Shown here: in pieces, positions 1-10,983 of the stretch | Layout: every line of letters starts with the position of its first letter | How positions within the stretch are numbered: the stretch's first letter is position 1 | Assembly: GCA_007922195.1 (NCBI GenBank) | Contig: ML682024.1 | Span: forward strand, 7,861,594 to 7,925,593 | Length of the DNA: 64,000 nucleotides | Origin: Podocnemis expansa | Taxonomy: Eukaryota; Chordata; Testudines; Podocnemididae | Direction: 5' to 3' | Position numbers and translations under genes: made by a program | Notes under the pieces: model-generated | Databases searched by the model: none | What the model was told of the DNA's origin: nothing | What the model saw: the letters and a program-made list of their open reading frames with translations, nothing else

Positions 1-21
1 CCCTCCCCTTTGCTCACCTAG

Positions 22-172
22 GCGTGCCCCCCTTACGTTCACCACCCGCACAGTGCGCCAGGTCTTCAGGCTGGAGGGCGTCTCAGATGAGGAGACCGAC
101 GGGCCTGACGTGGAGACCCCGGCCCCCGACCACCAGCCGCAGCCCCCTCCAGCTGAGCCACCTGCCCCATGA
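22..172 (+). CDS. Terminal coding exon of an unidentified gene
   Basis: An acceptor (ctcacctag) ends at base 21. It opens a frame that runs 151 bases to a TGA at 170-172, entering in phase 2 (the first base completes a codon). The deduced end has a compact segment (TFTTRTVRQVFRLEGVSDEE) followed by an acidic and then Pro-rich tail ending PPAEPPAP. The shift from a conserved-looking, charged segment to a low-complexity C-terminus is typical of a real last exon, and the alternative frame across it gives only Arg/Pro-rich noise. I do not recognise the protein. The rest of the gene lies left of the window. No AATAAA is visible within several hundred bases downstream, so the polyadenylation site is unassigned. 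Confidence 0.55.
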
Positions 173-1194
173 GGGGCACTTGGGCTGGGAGGGGGTGCTG
201 ACAGGCCCCCCATGCAGCGATGAGGCCAGGCTCAGCACTGTGCCATGGGCACCATCTCAGTCCCCTCTCTGGGGGTTGGTTGCATATCAGCCAGCACTTT
301 ATAGCGGTGGGGTCTGGGGGTCTGCCTGGAGCCTGAATGGATCCTCTATGAAATAACCCCTGCCCCCCACCAGGGTCTGATCACCAGGGGGTGCAGCAAC
401 AGCTTCCCCAGCCTGGAATCCTCTGGCCCCCCCCCCCCCGCAGGCGAGGACCCCCTCACCCAGCCCAGCCCACCCCACCCCCAGTCTAGCCTGGCATTCC
501 TCCAACCCTGCCCCTGTCGGCTAGCCCCCTGCCTTTTCTGGGCTAGGCACATAGGCCCCACCCCTCCACCCCCCTAGCATGCTCCTCTGTGGGGCAGAGC
601 AGGGATCAGCTGGCCCTGGGGGCACTGCACACCCCTATGCCCTGCAAGCAGCAGGCATCAAAGGGTTAACAGACTCCCTAGGGACCGAACCCCTCCCCTG
701 AGCCGGGCCCAGGCCCCACAGTGACACCCCTTGCCCAGTACTGGGATGCAGTCCTGGAGGCTCTGGGTGTGTCACCTTCCCATCTGCTGAGTCCTGCCAC
801 AGCACTTCTGCCTCCAGCCCTTGCCCCCCAGGGGCACCTCAGGGTCTCCCTACCTTTAGCCCCAATCTCTGAGGCCTGTTCTTTCCTGGGCTGAGCCCAG
901 TGCTGTCACGATCACCACCCTGTCTATTTACCCTGGTATCCTGTCTGTTCCCTGCCCCCATAAGTCAGGCCCTGGGGTGTATCTACGCTGGCACCCTGCG
1001 CTCATGGAGGCAGAGGCCCAGTACCCTCACCCTGGTCTGGAACTCCCCCTCTGTGTCCCATTCTCCTTGTAGGGAGCCCCTGGCATCCCACCCCCTGAGA
1101 CCAAACCTTGGCCCCTGGGTCATGCCAGGAACTCCCCTCAGTGCAACTGCCCAGACTGGATCCCAGTGGGAGCCCTGCACTGCAGCCCATTCTT
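173..1194. other. C-rich non-coding sequence
   Basis: Short C runs and pyrimidine-rich stretches, probably 3' UTR and intergenic DNA of the gene ending at 172. Small open frames here have no recognisable domain. Confidence 0.4.
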
Positions 1195-1957
1195 GATCAG
1201 GAGTGACTCAGCCAATCATGCAAATGCAGGAGGATTTATTGGGGTCAGGACCCAGCATAGAAAGTCCTCCTTTAGCCTGGAAAACAGAAGTTGACAGAAA
1301 AGTCCAATTGGTTCATTTCCGAGCCTCTGTGGACCCAAGCCTGAAGCGTGTCCTGTCTCCAGCAACCCATGTGTCACCTGGTCCCTCTTTGCCCCTTTTG
1401 CTTTGTTCCCAGGCAAACAAGAGCACCCAGTCTCCTCCTGCCCTTTGTCCTCCAGCTGCTTCCACCCAGCTGGCTTCCACAGAGATGGTCATTCAGGTCG
1501 TGAGGGGGTAGGTGCCAGACGTCTGGGCTATTGTCTTCTAGCACCCTCCTCAGGCAAGGGACTGGGCCACAGACAGGCAGGGACAGTCAATCCTGGATCT
1601 CTGCAAAAGGAAAACAACCTCCCTGCCCACCCTCCACACCTAGTTTCCAACCAGGCAGCACATGGGGAAAACAGGCATGCACAGTATTCATGCAAAACAA
1701 GAAAAATACCTGATTTCGCACCCCTGGAGCAGAGCTCTTTTACCCTGCTATCCTGCCCCTGGGGCCCATCTACCCTGCTATCCTGCCTCCTCCTGGGCCT
1801 TGGATATCCATTAGTCTTTACCCACCACAACCCCCACTTCAGCAGCTGCTGGACTGGCAAATTTCTCCCCATCCCCCGAGCCCAGTTACCTGTCATAGCC
1901 ACCTATTCTCCCAGGCTGTGGGAGCAGGTTGGAGCCTGCCTGGCATTCTTGACCTGA
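1195..1957 (-). mobile_element. Possible degraded ERV-type LTR
   Basis: The minus strand starts TGTCAGG and ends CCTGATCA, and it carries an AATAAA (plus-strand ggatttattgg near 1232-1242) close to its 3' end, as LTRs do. The layout resembles the clearer LTR at 21951-22556. No target duplication is convincing, so this remains tentative. Confidence 0.3.
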
Positions 1958-2330
1958 CACCCCCTCCCCCCCGTTTTTAGTCTCATCTCTGCACTGATTT
2001 AGAGGTAGGGGGCTTAAAATTGCTTTGTTGAGAGCAGTTCAGTTGTTGCCTGTGGAGGGGATTCTTAGAGAAAATTCAGACACCTTGTGTGGATTTCCTC
2101 CCCCTGTTGGGAGTCAGCTGGGATTGGGTCAGTTCCGGTACTGGCTGGGAAGAATCTGAGCAGTTTGATCTTTTCTGCTTTATTTTTAACCCCCTCAGCC
2201 CCTGGTTTGTGTCTCCTATTAAAGCTCATCTCAGATTTACCCTGCCACATGGCTCTATTCCTGGCCTGAAAGTGGTGCCGGTGGGCTGCCTTGGGTATGA
2301 GAATGAATCTCATATGCAAGAGAGAGAGAG

Positions 2331-2367
<37 letters not shown>

Positions 2368-2385
2368 ACGCGCGCGTGCACGTGT
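2331..2385. repeat. (TG)n microsatellite
   Basis: A run of tg dinucleotides preceded by (ag)n and followed by a cgcgcg/tgcacg stretch. Simple repeat. Confidence 0.95.
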
Positions 2386-4236
2386 ACAGCTCAGTGTTGG
2401 GGTGGGGTGGTGGCTAAAAGCTGGGGCCTGGCCCTTGCAGAACTACAACTGGCCCGGTGTTTCCAGGACAGCTGAGCTCAGCTGGGATCCATGGCACCCC
2501 CAGCGCAATGTTCACTGTAAGCTGCGCTGGTGGGCAGGGGTGCAGTGGTCCCCCCTCACCAGCACAGGCAGCACATCTGCCGGCGCAGGGCAGGCAGCCT
2601 TGCCTGTCCCCAGCCGGGAGGAGCCCTGTGTGCCAGTCAGAGTCTCAGCTGGGGCAGCAGCCCAGGCTCATTCAGAGGCTGCCTGCCCAGAGCAGTGAAA
2701 GTGATGGCCCCTCCCCCTGCCTTGCTGCAGGTAGCCAGGGAAGGAGCAGAGGGGGAGGGAAATTTAAATCTCTCCCTCTCCTCTGTAGCTGGATGCTAGT
2801 GCAGTGGTGGTGGCATCTTTGGGGCCTGTGTGGGCCCCAGGAGGTAAGCAGCCCTGAGCCTGGGCAAGAGGGGGGACCCTGAAAGATGGCAGGGCTAAGT
2901 CGTAGGACTCCCAGAAGCAGCCATGTAGTGGCCACAGGGACGCAGAGCTCTCTGTGGGGGCAGGGGATGGGAGCTGGGCTGCAGGCAAGGGAGCCAGGCT
3001 GGAGCTGGAGGGTACTTAGCTTGAAAGACCCAAGCAGAACTGTACCGAGCCATTTAGCATCTCTATCAAGGTGAATGCTTTTGCTTTTCACTTGCTAAAA
3101 GGCTTGAATATACAAAAGCTCCTAAAAGAAAAGTGATCCTTTAAAATAAGCAAAAACAAGTTGGGTTAATTTCAGATTAATTTTCTTTTCTGTGAGAGAT
3201 TCCAATGCAATCAGTTTGTCAAGGTGGGGCTTTACAATGTAACTTTGTATAGACTTTGGTAGTGGAAGGAAACAAATCCTAATGATTAGGAAAATTAAAT
3301 GAAAAACTGAAAGGATAAAAAGTCATTTAAGGCAGAAGGAAAAAATATTGCCAGCGGTGCAATAATTAAACAAACAAAAAAAGACTTTGTATTTCTATTT
3401 CCCCCAAAATTTGTTAGAAAAATCATCATTTTCTTTCACAAATCCATATATGCTCTTGCTTCTTGCAGCTTTGATTAGATTTGCTTTAACTGTCAAAAGT
3501 TATTAAACTACCTTTATTACATTCCACTACCAGACACATAAATCTCAATTGTACCTCATTTTGCTTACTTTAGTTCTGAGAGTATTTACACTCCAGGCAT
3601 ACTAATTATAGCCTCCCTTTTATTGTTGAAAATGATTTGGATAAACCCCCCCCATAAACTCCAAAACTGAGATGTTAGAGAAACTTTATATTAAAGGAAG
3701 ATACAATGTTTAAAGTTTCCTGTATGCCTAATCAATTTTTTGCCATTCACTTAGGGGATTGTTGTCCCATATTTAGCTTTTGAGAGGTATGATTGGCGAT
3801 GATAATGTAACAGACTCTAACCTAGCTTTGTTTGACACAAATTCTTTAGGCACAAAAGATGGCCCAGGTTACAGAGATGTGATGCTGTGAGAAACTGTTT
3901 TGAAACATATTTTCTGCCCTTGCCACCTTTAAAAGTTTTGAATTTCTCAGATAACTTTACTTAAGGCATTGCCCCGAGGGAATCTGGGAAGCAGTTGCTA
4001 CCTAGTGATTGTGATTTGCAATGCATGGTAATTTAATATGTTTACTGAGGGCAGAATAGGTGTATTTTTAAGGTTGATAGCTAGATATTAAATACAATCC
4101 CCTCAACATGTCAGTCTCATGATCAAATCTGAAGCTACCTACTTAACTTCAGTCTACATTTTGGACATTTAGGGCCTGATCCACTTTGAACCCCTTTTAC
4201 CCCAGTTGGGCAACATAACAGGGACTTAAATTCCAA

Positions 4237-4352
4237 AGGGGCAGCCGTGTTAGTCTAGTAAAGCAAAAAAAGCAAGGAGTCTTGTGGTAGTTAAAGACTA
4301 ACATTTATTTGTCACATGAGCTTTTGTGGGAGAATATCCCACTTCGTCAGAC
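4237..4352 (+). repeat. SINE-like unit inside hAT copy 1
   Basis: Contains 'gcagccgtgttagtct', 'aaggagtcttgtgg', 'aaagactaacattta' and 'cccacttcgtcagacgc' in the order seen in the other copies in this window. The same unit is at about 41684-41812 in the inverted copy. Confidence 0.7.
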
Positions 4353-4884
4353 GCTTTGAAGAGGGAGAATTTACAGAACAGGATGAAAATAAATGTAGGG
4401 GAGTGTAAGACATGGGCTCAGGTCATACTGCAACAGCAAATCAGACAAGACTTAAGTGAAACCCATTTTAAGACCCTTTTGCACTGCCAGAGTGTTAAAA
4501 GAAGCTTCAGTGGAATTAAGACTCTAGTCTTCCGTTTGTGTTTTCTCTTACTTTATTATACCCCATTCATTTAAAGGGGCTTGATCATTGATTCCAGAAA
4601 TGTGAGGCTAAATTCTAAGCTAAAGGCTGATACACTACAAATGTTCTTAGACATTGTCACTTATACGCTGACATATGATAAATTCACATTCCTGGCCCAG
4701 TGAGTTGATGTACGTGGTACATTTCAAGCATCTAGTACAGATGTTGAGTGAGGCTTCAGTCTAATGAGTAATATAAAGACACAGTCTTGTAACAGGTTGG
4801 AAGTTTCTCATCGAGACATAATAATGCATATCAAATCATACCTAATTGCTGGATTTAAGATTAACCTTGAATCTATATATGTAA

Positions 4885-4972
4885 AAACAAGGAGTCCGGT
4901 GGCACTTAAAGACTAACAGATTTATTTTTTCCATGAGCTTTTGTGGGAGAAAATCCCACTTTGTCTATATAT
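4885..4972 (+). repeat. SINE-like unit inside hAT copy 1 (second)
   Basis: Carries 'aaggagtccggtggcactt', 'aaagactaacagatttat' and 'gaaaatcccactttgtc'. The matching unit is at about 41085-41170 in the inverted copy. Confidence 0.7.
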
Positions 4973-5277
4973 GTATTGTAGAAATCTGACAAAGACAGGC
5001 AACAAAAAATGAGCGGTGTAGATGATGGTAGGGGCTAGATAGGCAGCAAGTGTCATTGTCTCACATTTGTTTAGTAAATTAATAAAACTACAGTACTTCA
5101 ATTTAACATTTTTATTGAAGTTTGAATGAAAAGACATCTATGAATTACTTTTGAATTAAGGCACTTAGGCATGCTGATACTTTCAGCACCAAAAAACTGT
5201 TGCCCAGGCCTCATAAATTGCTGCTCAGGAAATACCATAACTTGCTCAGCTGCACCATCAGCTTAGAGGGAACATTG

Positions 5278-6554
5278 CCCCTGCGAGTGCCACCACAGCA
5301 GCAACACTTCTACTTGCAGAGTGTTTGGTTGGAAGCACCACAGTGAGAAACCAGGAGTCCTGACTCCCAGCTCCTTGCTCAAACCACTAGCCTCGCACTC
5401 CCCTCCCAGTGTGGGGGAGAGAACCTAGGTGCTCTGGCTCCCATGGGGGCCAGCTGCCCCCTAGAATAAACATGTTCTCCAGAAGTCAGTGACAGTGAAG
5501 CTACCAGAGCCCCTGGCTCCATGGGACACAGTGGGGTTTGTGTCTCATTCCCATTGGCCAGGTGCTGGACCAGTACAACTGGGGGAGGGTGCCCTGGGGT
5601 GCTCACAGTTTGCTGACCCCCGGGGCAGATGTGTGCCTGGATTGTGGCACTGCTCCGACGGGTGGCACATCTCTGGAGCTGGGCCACAGGTATAGGGGGA
5701 GTTGGAGCCCAGGGCTGTGTTAGTGTTGGGGGGGTGACCATGTGGCCCTCCCCCCCACCTCAGTAGAAACTTCATCCTGGGATTCTCAAAGCTACTGTGG
5801 GGCAGGGGGGGCAATATTTCCTCCCAGAGCAAAGGAGAGAATTCATGTTTTGGCTCCCAGCCCCCCTTGCTCTAACCACTAGACAGCCCCACCCCTCCTT
5901 TTCCAGCCAAGAATCCTGGAGCCTTGTTGTTTGTTGGTGCTGCTACTTTGTCCTCAGAGCCCAGCTCTGTGCTGTGGAGACGTCTTGGGGGGTGAGGGTG
6001 GTAGTTCTGATCCCGAGCAGGCAGGGGGGTGGGGCTTCTCCAGGACTCAGGATTGCAGGGGAGGCAGATCCACGGCCAGGCTGCAGGGGGCATCACTCCT
6101 AGGAAGTGCAGAGAGGGGATCTCAGGGACAGAATATGGGGGGCAGGGGGGAGCAACCTTCACAGGCTAGTGACAGCCTCTATAGCTTTCTTCTCCCACCC
6201 CACACTGAGAGCAAGGGGTCATTTCCAGCAGTGGGAGGGGGGAGATATACAGGAGTTAAAGGAAACTGGCAGACGCTACAGGAAGGAGGCCCCATGCCCA
6301 TTCTTCACCACCACCCCCGGCCAACCAATTCTGCTATTTTAGGTCCGTAAAAGTGGGAATTCCACAGCTGTGAGTTCCTCCCCAGCAGTTCCCCACAGCA
6401 GCTCCCAAATAGTGCAAGTTTCCTCACAACAGTGCCTCACGGCAACTCTAACCTTCTAGCCCATGGCACTTTGCCAAGTGCTGTGAGCTTCCATTAGCAG
6501 TGCCTGCCCCAATGCACGCCCCTCCTACCTGTGGCTGGTGGAGGTCTTTGCTGC
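5278..6554. other. Intergenic, no gene seen
   Basis: Unique-looking GC-rich sequence with the phrase 'ccaggagtcctgactcccagc', which recurs elsewhere in the window (near 24880 and 58800). It lies downstream of the GPCR and may include its 3' UTR, but no AATAAA on the minus strand is clear. Confidence 0.3.
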
Positions 6555-7538
6555 TCAGACGCCAGGGTCCTGTGTCCGTGGTGCCCCCCCATGCCTGCTC
6601 CGGCGCCGGCGCGCCTGCAGGTACTCACGGTAGGTCTGGGTCAGCAGCGTGTAGAGGAAGGGGTTGATGCAGCTGTTGCTGTAGGTCAGACACGTCACCA
6701 GGTGGTTGATGTAGATCTCAGTCGCCACGGGCAGGTGGGTAGCCATGGCTGGGTTATAGAGGGGCACCAGCTGCCACAGCCAGAAGGGCAGGAAGCAGGC
6801 CCAGAAGGCCAGGACAATGAGGAAGATGAGGAAAAAGACCCGTTGCTTGGGCCCCCTCCCAGGGCCCAGCACCCCCTGTGTCTGTGAGAGCCAGTAGGCC
6901 CAGGCCAAGCGCCCATAGAGATACCCCAGGGCCAGCCCCGGCCCCACCATGCTAGTGCAGAACAGCAGGGTCAGGTAGGTTTTGTACTGGGTCTCGTGCC
7001 AGGTGGGCACACACAGCCGCCGCACCCTGCCGTCCTCTGCTGCCCGCTCCTCCTGGCGCACCATCAGCATCATGGGCAGCGCCAAGGCAAAGGCAGCAGC
7101 CCAGGCGGCACCAGCTAGGGCACGTCGGCGGGCAGGGGAGCGGTGGGCAGCCCGAAAGGGGCGCCGCACGGCCCGGCACCGCTCGGTGCTCAGCAGGGTC
7201 AGGAGAAAGATGCTGGCATGCATGGTGAGCAGGTCCAAGCTGAGCAGGGCCCGGCAGCCAGTCTCCCCAAAGCACCAGTCCCGCACCAGTCCATTGTGCA
7301 CGATGAAGGGCACGCCAGCCAGGTACAGTAGGTCGGCCAGCGCCAGGTTGATGATGTGGACATGCAGCGCAGCAGGAGCCGCCCCGGCCCGTGCCACTGC
7401 CAGCGTGTAGAGGTTCCCTGCCACCCCGGCTGCCCCCAGCAGGCTCAACACCGTGCCCAGTGTTGCTGCCCCCAGCAGGCTGTCCGCTGGCACCAGCGAA
7501 CTGTTGGAAGGGGATGAAAGATTGGAGGGCGAATCCAT
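6555..7538 (-). CDS. Urotensin II receptor-like GPCR (UTS2R family paralogue)
   Basis: An intronless frame encodes 327 residues with seven hydrophobic segments. I start at the ATG at 7538. The frame continues upstream only through a TTG, and the short N-terminus from this Met has N-glycosylation sequons (NLS, NSS), as in urotensin receptors. Family marks are NLALADLLYL in TM2 (Asp69), FGETGCRALL with Cys95 of the TM3-ECL2 disulfide, Cys176 in ECL2, FWACFLPFWLWQL in TM6 and SCINPFLYTLL in TM7. The last two are almost letter-for-letter those of UTS2R. Non-mammalian vertebrates are known to have several UTS2R paralogues, and this looks like one of them. The expected role is a plasma-membrane receptor for urotensin II or related peptides, coupled to Gq. 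Oddity: the DRY/ERY box reads ERC at 119-121. The carboxyl tail is short and Arg-rich. Confidence 0.85.
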   Translation of the reverse strand: MDSPSNLSSPSNSSLVPADSLLGAATLGTVLSLLGAAGVAGNLYTLAVARAGAAPAALHVHIINLALADLLYLAGVPFIVHNGLVRDWCFGETGCRALLSLDLLTMHASIFLLTLLSTERCRAVRRPFRAAHRSPARRRALAGAAWAAAFALALPMMLMVRQEERAAEDGRVRRLCVPTWHETQYKTYLTLLFCTSMVGPGLALGYLYGRLAWAYWLSQTQGVLGPGRGPKQRVFFLIFLIVLAFWACFLPFWLWQLVPLYNPAMATHLPVATEIYINHLVTCLTYSNSCINPFLYTLLTQTYREYLQARRRRSRHGGAPRTQDPGV

Positions 7539-8624
7539 GGCAGGTGGGCTGGCTGTCAAGAGCTGGCTTGGATCCAAAGGCTTTGACTGACTGGAGGAGG
7601 AATGGCCCCCCGATCAGCAGTCTGTCAGTTTATCTGTCCATCCCCTAGACACTATCTATCTATCCCTGGACACTACCTCTCTTGTCTCTCAGTCTGTGGC
7701 TCAGTCTGGCGCGGTTTTTGTCCGACCCTCCAACCCCAAGCTGTGCGGGAATCGCTGGGGTCTGACTGCCCCGTTGCTGGCCTTGTGCCCCCTGCTGCCC
7801 GGGGTCCAGCAGGGTCGGCGTCTGATGGCGCCCTGGCTGGGCAGGCTGGCGCAGATGTGTGCGTGGCTGCTGGGAGGGCGGGTGCAGAGGGGGACCTCTG
7901 TGTGTGTGTGTGCGCGTGTGTGTGTGTGTGTGTGTCTGAACTGTGCAGGCGCCTCTGTCCGCATTCCATGCACCCTGCTAGGTCGGTATGTGGGGCACAC
8001 GTTCCCAGCTTCTGTTGGAGCTGAGCTGCAGAGAGCAACCTGTTTATCTGAGCCCCCGGGTGAGTGGGACAGACAGTTTGATAGAGGGGCAAGAAAGAAG
8101 GTAGGTCTCCACTGAAACATGAGGGAGCAAAGAAGAGGGAATGAAAGCAAGAGAAAAGACAAGGGGGAAAAAGTGAAAAAAAAGACAATAAAGCAAACGA
8201 GTGCAACCTGTGGGAGCTGTGTAACCCTGCTGGTTCCAGTGGAGCCAAGGACCTGGGAAATGAACGGTGGCAGAGACTCATATGAAGCAAATGAAGGAAG
8301 GAAGACGCACCAGCAGAACAACAAGAACAGATGAATGCAGGAAGGTGGATGGTTGGGGGGGGAGGGGGCAGCTGAGCAACAGTCCTTGCTAGTCTGGAGG
8401 AAACTTCCTTTTTGACCCAGTGAATGTTGGTGCCAGGAACTCTCTTTTTGGCCCAGAAAATTGCCCCACTGGAGCATCAGGGCTGGCGTGAACTGCTAAG
8501 GGAGTGTTTGCTCTACTGAGCCTTTTGCTCCCTGCAGTCCAGCGCCCCCTTGAAGTGCACAGGGGAAACTTCTAGGTGTGGGGAGCTGGCCAGGTTGGGA
8601 TCCAGGGCATCTACCTTCACAAAA
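7539..8624. other. Upstream of the GPCR, no gene seen
   Basis: Contains a (tg)n run at about 7899-7937 and a purine-rich stretch at 8115-8200. A long minus-strand open frame here (about 7701-8477) is low-complexity His/Thr/Ser sequence created by the (tg)n repeat and is not supported as a gene. The GPCR promoter probably lies here but no motif is decisive. Confidence 0.35.
7899..7937. repeat. (TG)n microsatellite
   Basis: Alternating t/g with one cgcg interruption. Confidence 0.9.
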
Positions 8625-8712
8625 CAAACAAGGAGTCCTCTGGCACTTAAAGATTAACATTTACTTATTGCATAAGCTTTCATGGGAGGAACTCCCACTT
8701 TATCAAAGTTTT
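8625..8712 (+). repeat. SINE-like unit
   Basis: Shows 'aaggagtcctctggcactt', 'aaagattaacatttact', 'cataagctttcatgggagg' and 'ctcccactttatcaaag', the same consensus as the other units in the window, without target duplications that I can see. Confidence 0.65.
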
Positions 8713-9608
8713 CTGCCCAAATGTAAGTGACTTGCCCACATAGATAACCCAACATGTATTTCAACTGCATGTCCCCCACTGCCTTTCCAGGCTCCACCAG
8801 CAGCCCTGGGCGCCACAGCCTGCCCCTGTGCTTAATTTGTAATGAAAGAACTAAGTGTAAAGGCTTCAGCTGGGTGGCTGGGGAGCTGCGGCTACTGGCC
8901 AGGCACCCAGCTCTCAAGGCCGCAAGTGTCTGAAGAAATCATACCTGCACCTTAGCTATGATGTTCCTTCCCCAGACCCAGACTCCTTCCTTTGCTGCAT
9001 GCTTGGTGAGTTGGGACCCTTGATGATGGTGGGCGTCTCCTACTGCCCAGGACTCACCTCAAGATATGGCCCTCCATTAATAGCCCTGGCCATGCCCCAT
9101 CACCCCATGGCACTTCTCACCTGCTTTGGGAATGATCCTTTGCTATTGCTTCTCCCCTTTCAGCTGGCTGCTTCCCCCAGCAAAGTTTACTCGGCAATGA
9201 GGTGGCCCAGGCCGCAGCCAGTGTCAGACCAGCTGGGTCCTTGGTGGCAGAGCCGGGATCATGGGAGAGGGGCCTGTGAGCCCATAGCCCCCTCCCCCCA
9301 TGGACCTTCACCTAGGACCCCAAATAGTCAAAGGCTGCCTTTGTTGTTGGGCATGAAAAGCCCAATGTTCGTGGCCACATGGATAAGCACAAGCACAAGG
9401 TCCGGTCATTGCCAAGGTTTGTTAAAGTGACCATTAAGGGTCTGATTACCCGCACACACAGAAATCCTGCCATTCCCCCCCCGGGGAAAGTACAGAGCTT
9501 TTCCTAGTCATGCCCCAAACCCAAGTGTTATGGGATGCTGGCTGCCTGATCAAATGTAGTGACTGGAGCTAACCAGGGCCCCCGAACATGGCTGAATTTG
9601 CTTTAAAG

Positions 9609-9781
9609 CAGGGATCTCAAACCTGCAGCCCCCTAAAGCTATGTCCTGCAGCCCGCAATGAAACAATTGTTACCTATATTTGCAATATTATTGTATGAAG
9701 AGGTTTCAGTGGTGCAGCCTTCAGGCTAATGTACTACTTCCTCATGCTGCCCTCATTGGTGATTTGGGCTTGAGACCCCTG
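9609..9781. mobile_element. hAT MITE with TSD CTTTAAAG
   Basis: Begins cagggatctcaaacc and ends gagacccctg (inverted ends), flanked on both sides by the perfect 8 bp duplication ctttaaag (9601-9608 and 9782-9789). Length 173 bp, no coding capacity. Confidence 0.85.
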
Positions 9782-9789
9782 CTTTAAAG

Positions 9790-10212
9790 AAATGGTGCCT
9801 AAAGGATGTGGCCAGTAAAAGAGAGATTGTTCCCAATTCCACAGCAACCTGAGCAAAACTGGTGAAAATACAGCAGCTGTAGCCTTGCAATGTGTGCATA
9901 GATGGTTTGGGGCACGAGCATGCAGGACTATGTGACAGTAGCAAGCTGAGCTCTGTGTGTGAGCAGTCTAGGGTCTGTAGGGCTCAACCTTTGCAGGTCA
10001 CTACACACTTGGTGGCATATTGCAACCCTACAGGACACGCCAGCTCACCTCCCCCTATGAGGTTCCCTTCCGATTCTATGATTCCCCCAACCCCCAGGCG
10101 AAATCCAGCCAGCTCCCCAGCTTGCCATGATACACTGCTGTGTGGCTGTGCTGCCATCAGGTGCAGTGAGAGCAGGATTTTTCATGGGGGTGCTGGGCAG
10201 GGCCAGCTCTGC
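9790..10212. other. Intergenic, no gene seen
   Basis: No domain-bearing frame and no clear repeat. Confidence 0.3.
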
Positions 10213-10983
10213 TGTTGCAACCTGCTAGGGTGGGCTCAGATTCATTTACTTGCCTCTCTCCAGTGCCTCACAGAGAAACCTCTGCAGAAAGCAGCTGGAG
10301 AACCAGGCTCCAGTCTGTTCAGGACTCATAGCAAAGACTGCTCAGAGTTCCCATCCCACAACAAACTATTGCTCAGAATAAACATAACAATTAACTTTAT
10401 TAACCAACTAAACAAACCTTATCCTAAGAAGACATGATAAATTTAAACAAAACTGTAAGAAACCCAGGCCCAACGTTCAGGTGGAATCACCGGTATCTCA
10501 ATTGCAGTCTTTTAAGTCCTTGAGGCTAGAATGCAAAAGAGAACCAATCCTCATCGTTTCTGGCTGCAAGAATCAGACAAAAGCCATGCAGTTCTTTCTT
10601 CCTCCTGTGTAGCCAGCACCACACAATCAGGACACTGGCCATCCTGCTGTCAGTTGTACTGCAGACAACTCGCCTGCAAAACTGTCCAAAACAAGGAGAA
10701 AACATCCTGCAGTTCACTCTCATGCAGCTCTTTTCATTCAGTCCCTGAACACATGGATGCTGCAGCTCTCTCTGTTTCCTCCTCTCCAGGGTGCTCCTCT
10801 CAGGCTTCTCCCTGGGCATGCAACTCCAGCCTAACAATAAAACTTGTAGTGCATGCTCAATGTGCTTCCACACCCTCTTACCAGAAGATTCTGGTTTCTG
10901 GGCTGCAACATCTGCCCAGCAACGTAACCAAGCCATAAAGGATCCCTGAAAGAGATTGCACCTTCTTAGGCATATGGGTTACA
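10213..10983 (-). mobile_element. Probable solo LTR (ERV type), minus orientation
   Basis: On the minus strand it begins TGTAACCC and ends GGTTGCAACA, giving the TG...CA pattern with short inverted ends. AATAAA on the minus strand (plus-strand actttattaac near 10394-10403) would be the polyadenylation signal. Flanking duplication is imperfect. The 136-residue open frame inside it resembles nothing known. Confidence 0.45.

Larger units (their letters stand above)
2506..5277 (+). mobile_element. 2.8 kb non-autonomous hAT-type transposon, copy 1
   Basis: The ends are inverted: it begins caatgttcactgtaagctg and finishes cagcttagagggaacattg, matching the termini of the 186 bp MITEs at 57922 and 60767. 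Eight bases on each side agree at seven positions (ccccagcg at 2498-2505, cccctgcg at 5278-5285), the size expected of a hAT target duplication. A near-identical copy lies in reverse orientation at 40777-43493. No transposase frame is present. The interior is AT-rich from about 3100 to 5200 and GC-rich near the left end, and carries two SINE-like units (about 4237-4352 and 4885-4972) that are also in copy 2. Confidence 0.8.

Noticed and set aside
2672..3091. Minus-strand open frame of 139 codons, partly preserved at 43045-43353
   Set aside because: Lies in the GC-rich end of the twin hAT elements. It is preserved because the copies are young, has no domain, and the two copies differ by indels that break the frame.
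6555..7577. Longer GPCR frame beginning at 7577
   Set aside because: The upstream start is TTG; the first ATG is at 7538 and gives a normal urotensin-receptor N-terminus.
7701..8477. 258-codon minus-strand frame upstream of the GPCR
   Set aside because: Composition follows the (tg)n repeat (Thr-His runs) and a polypurine tract; no homology or splice context.
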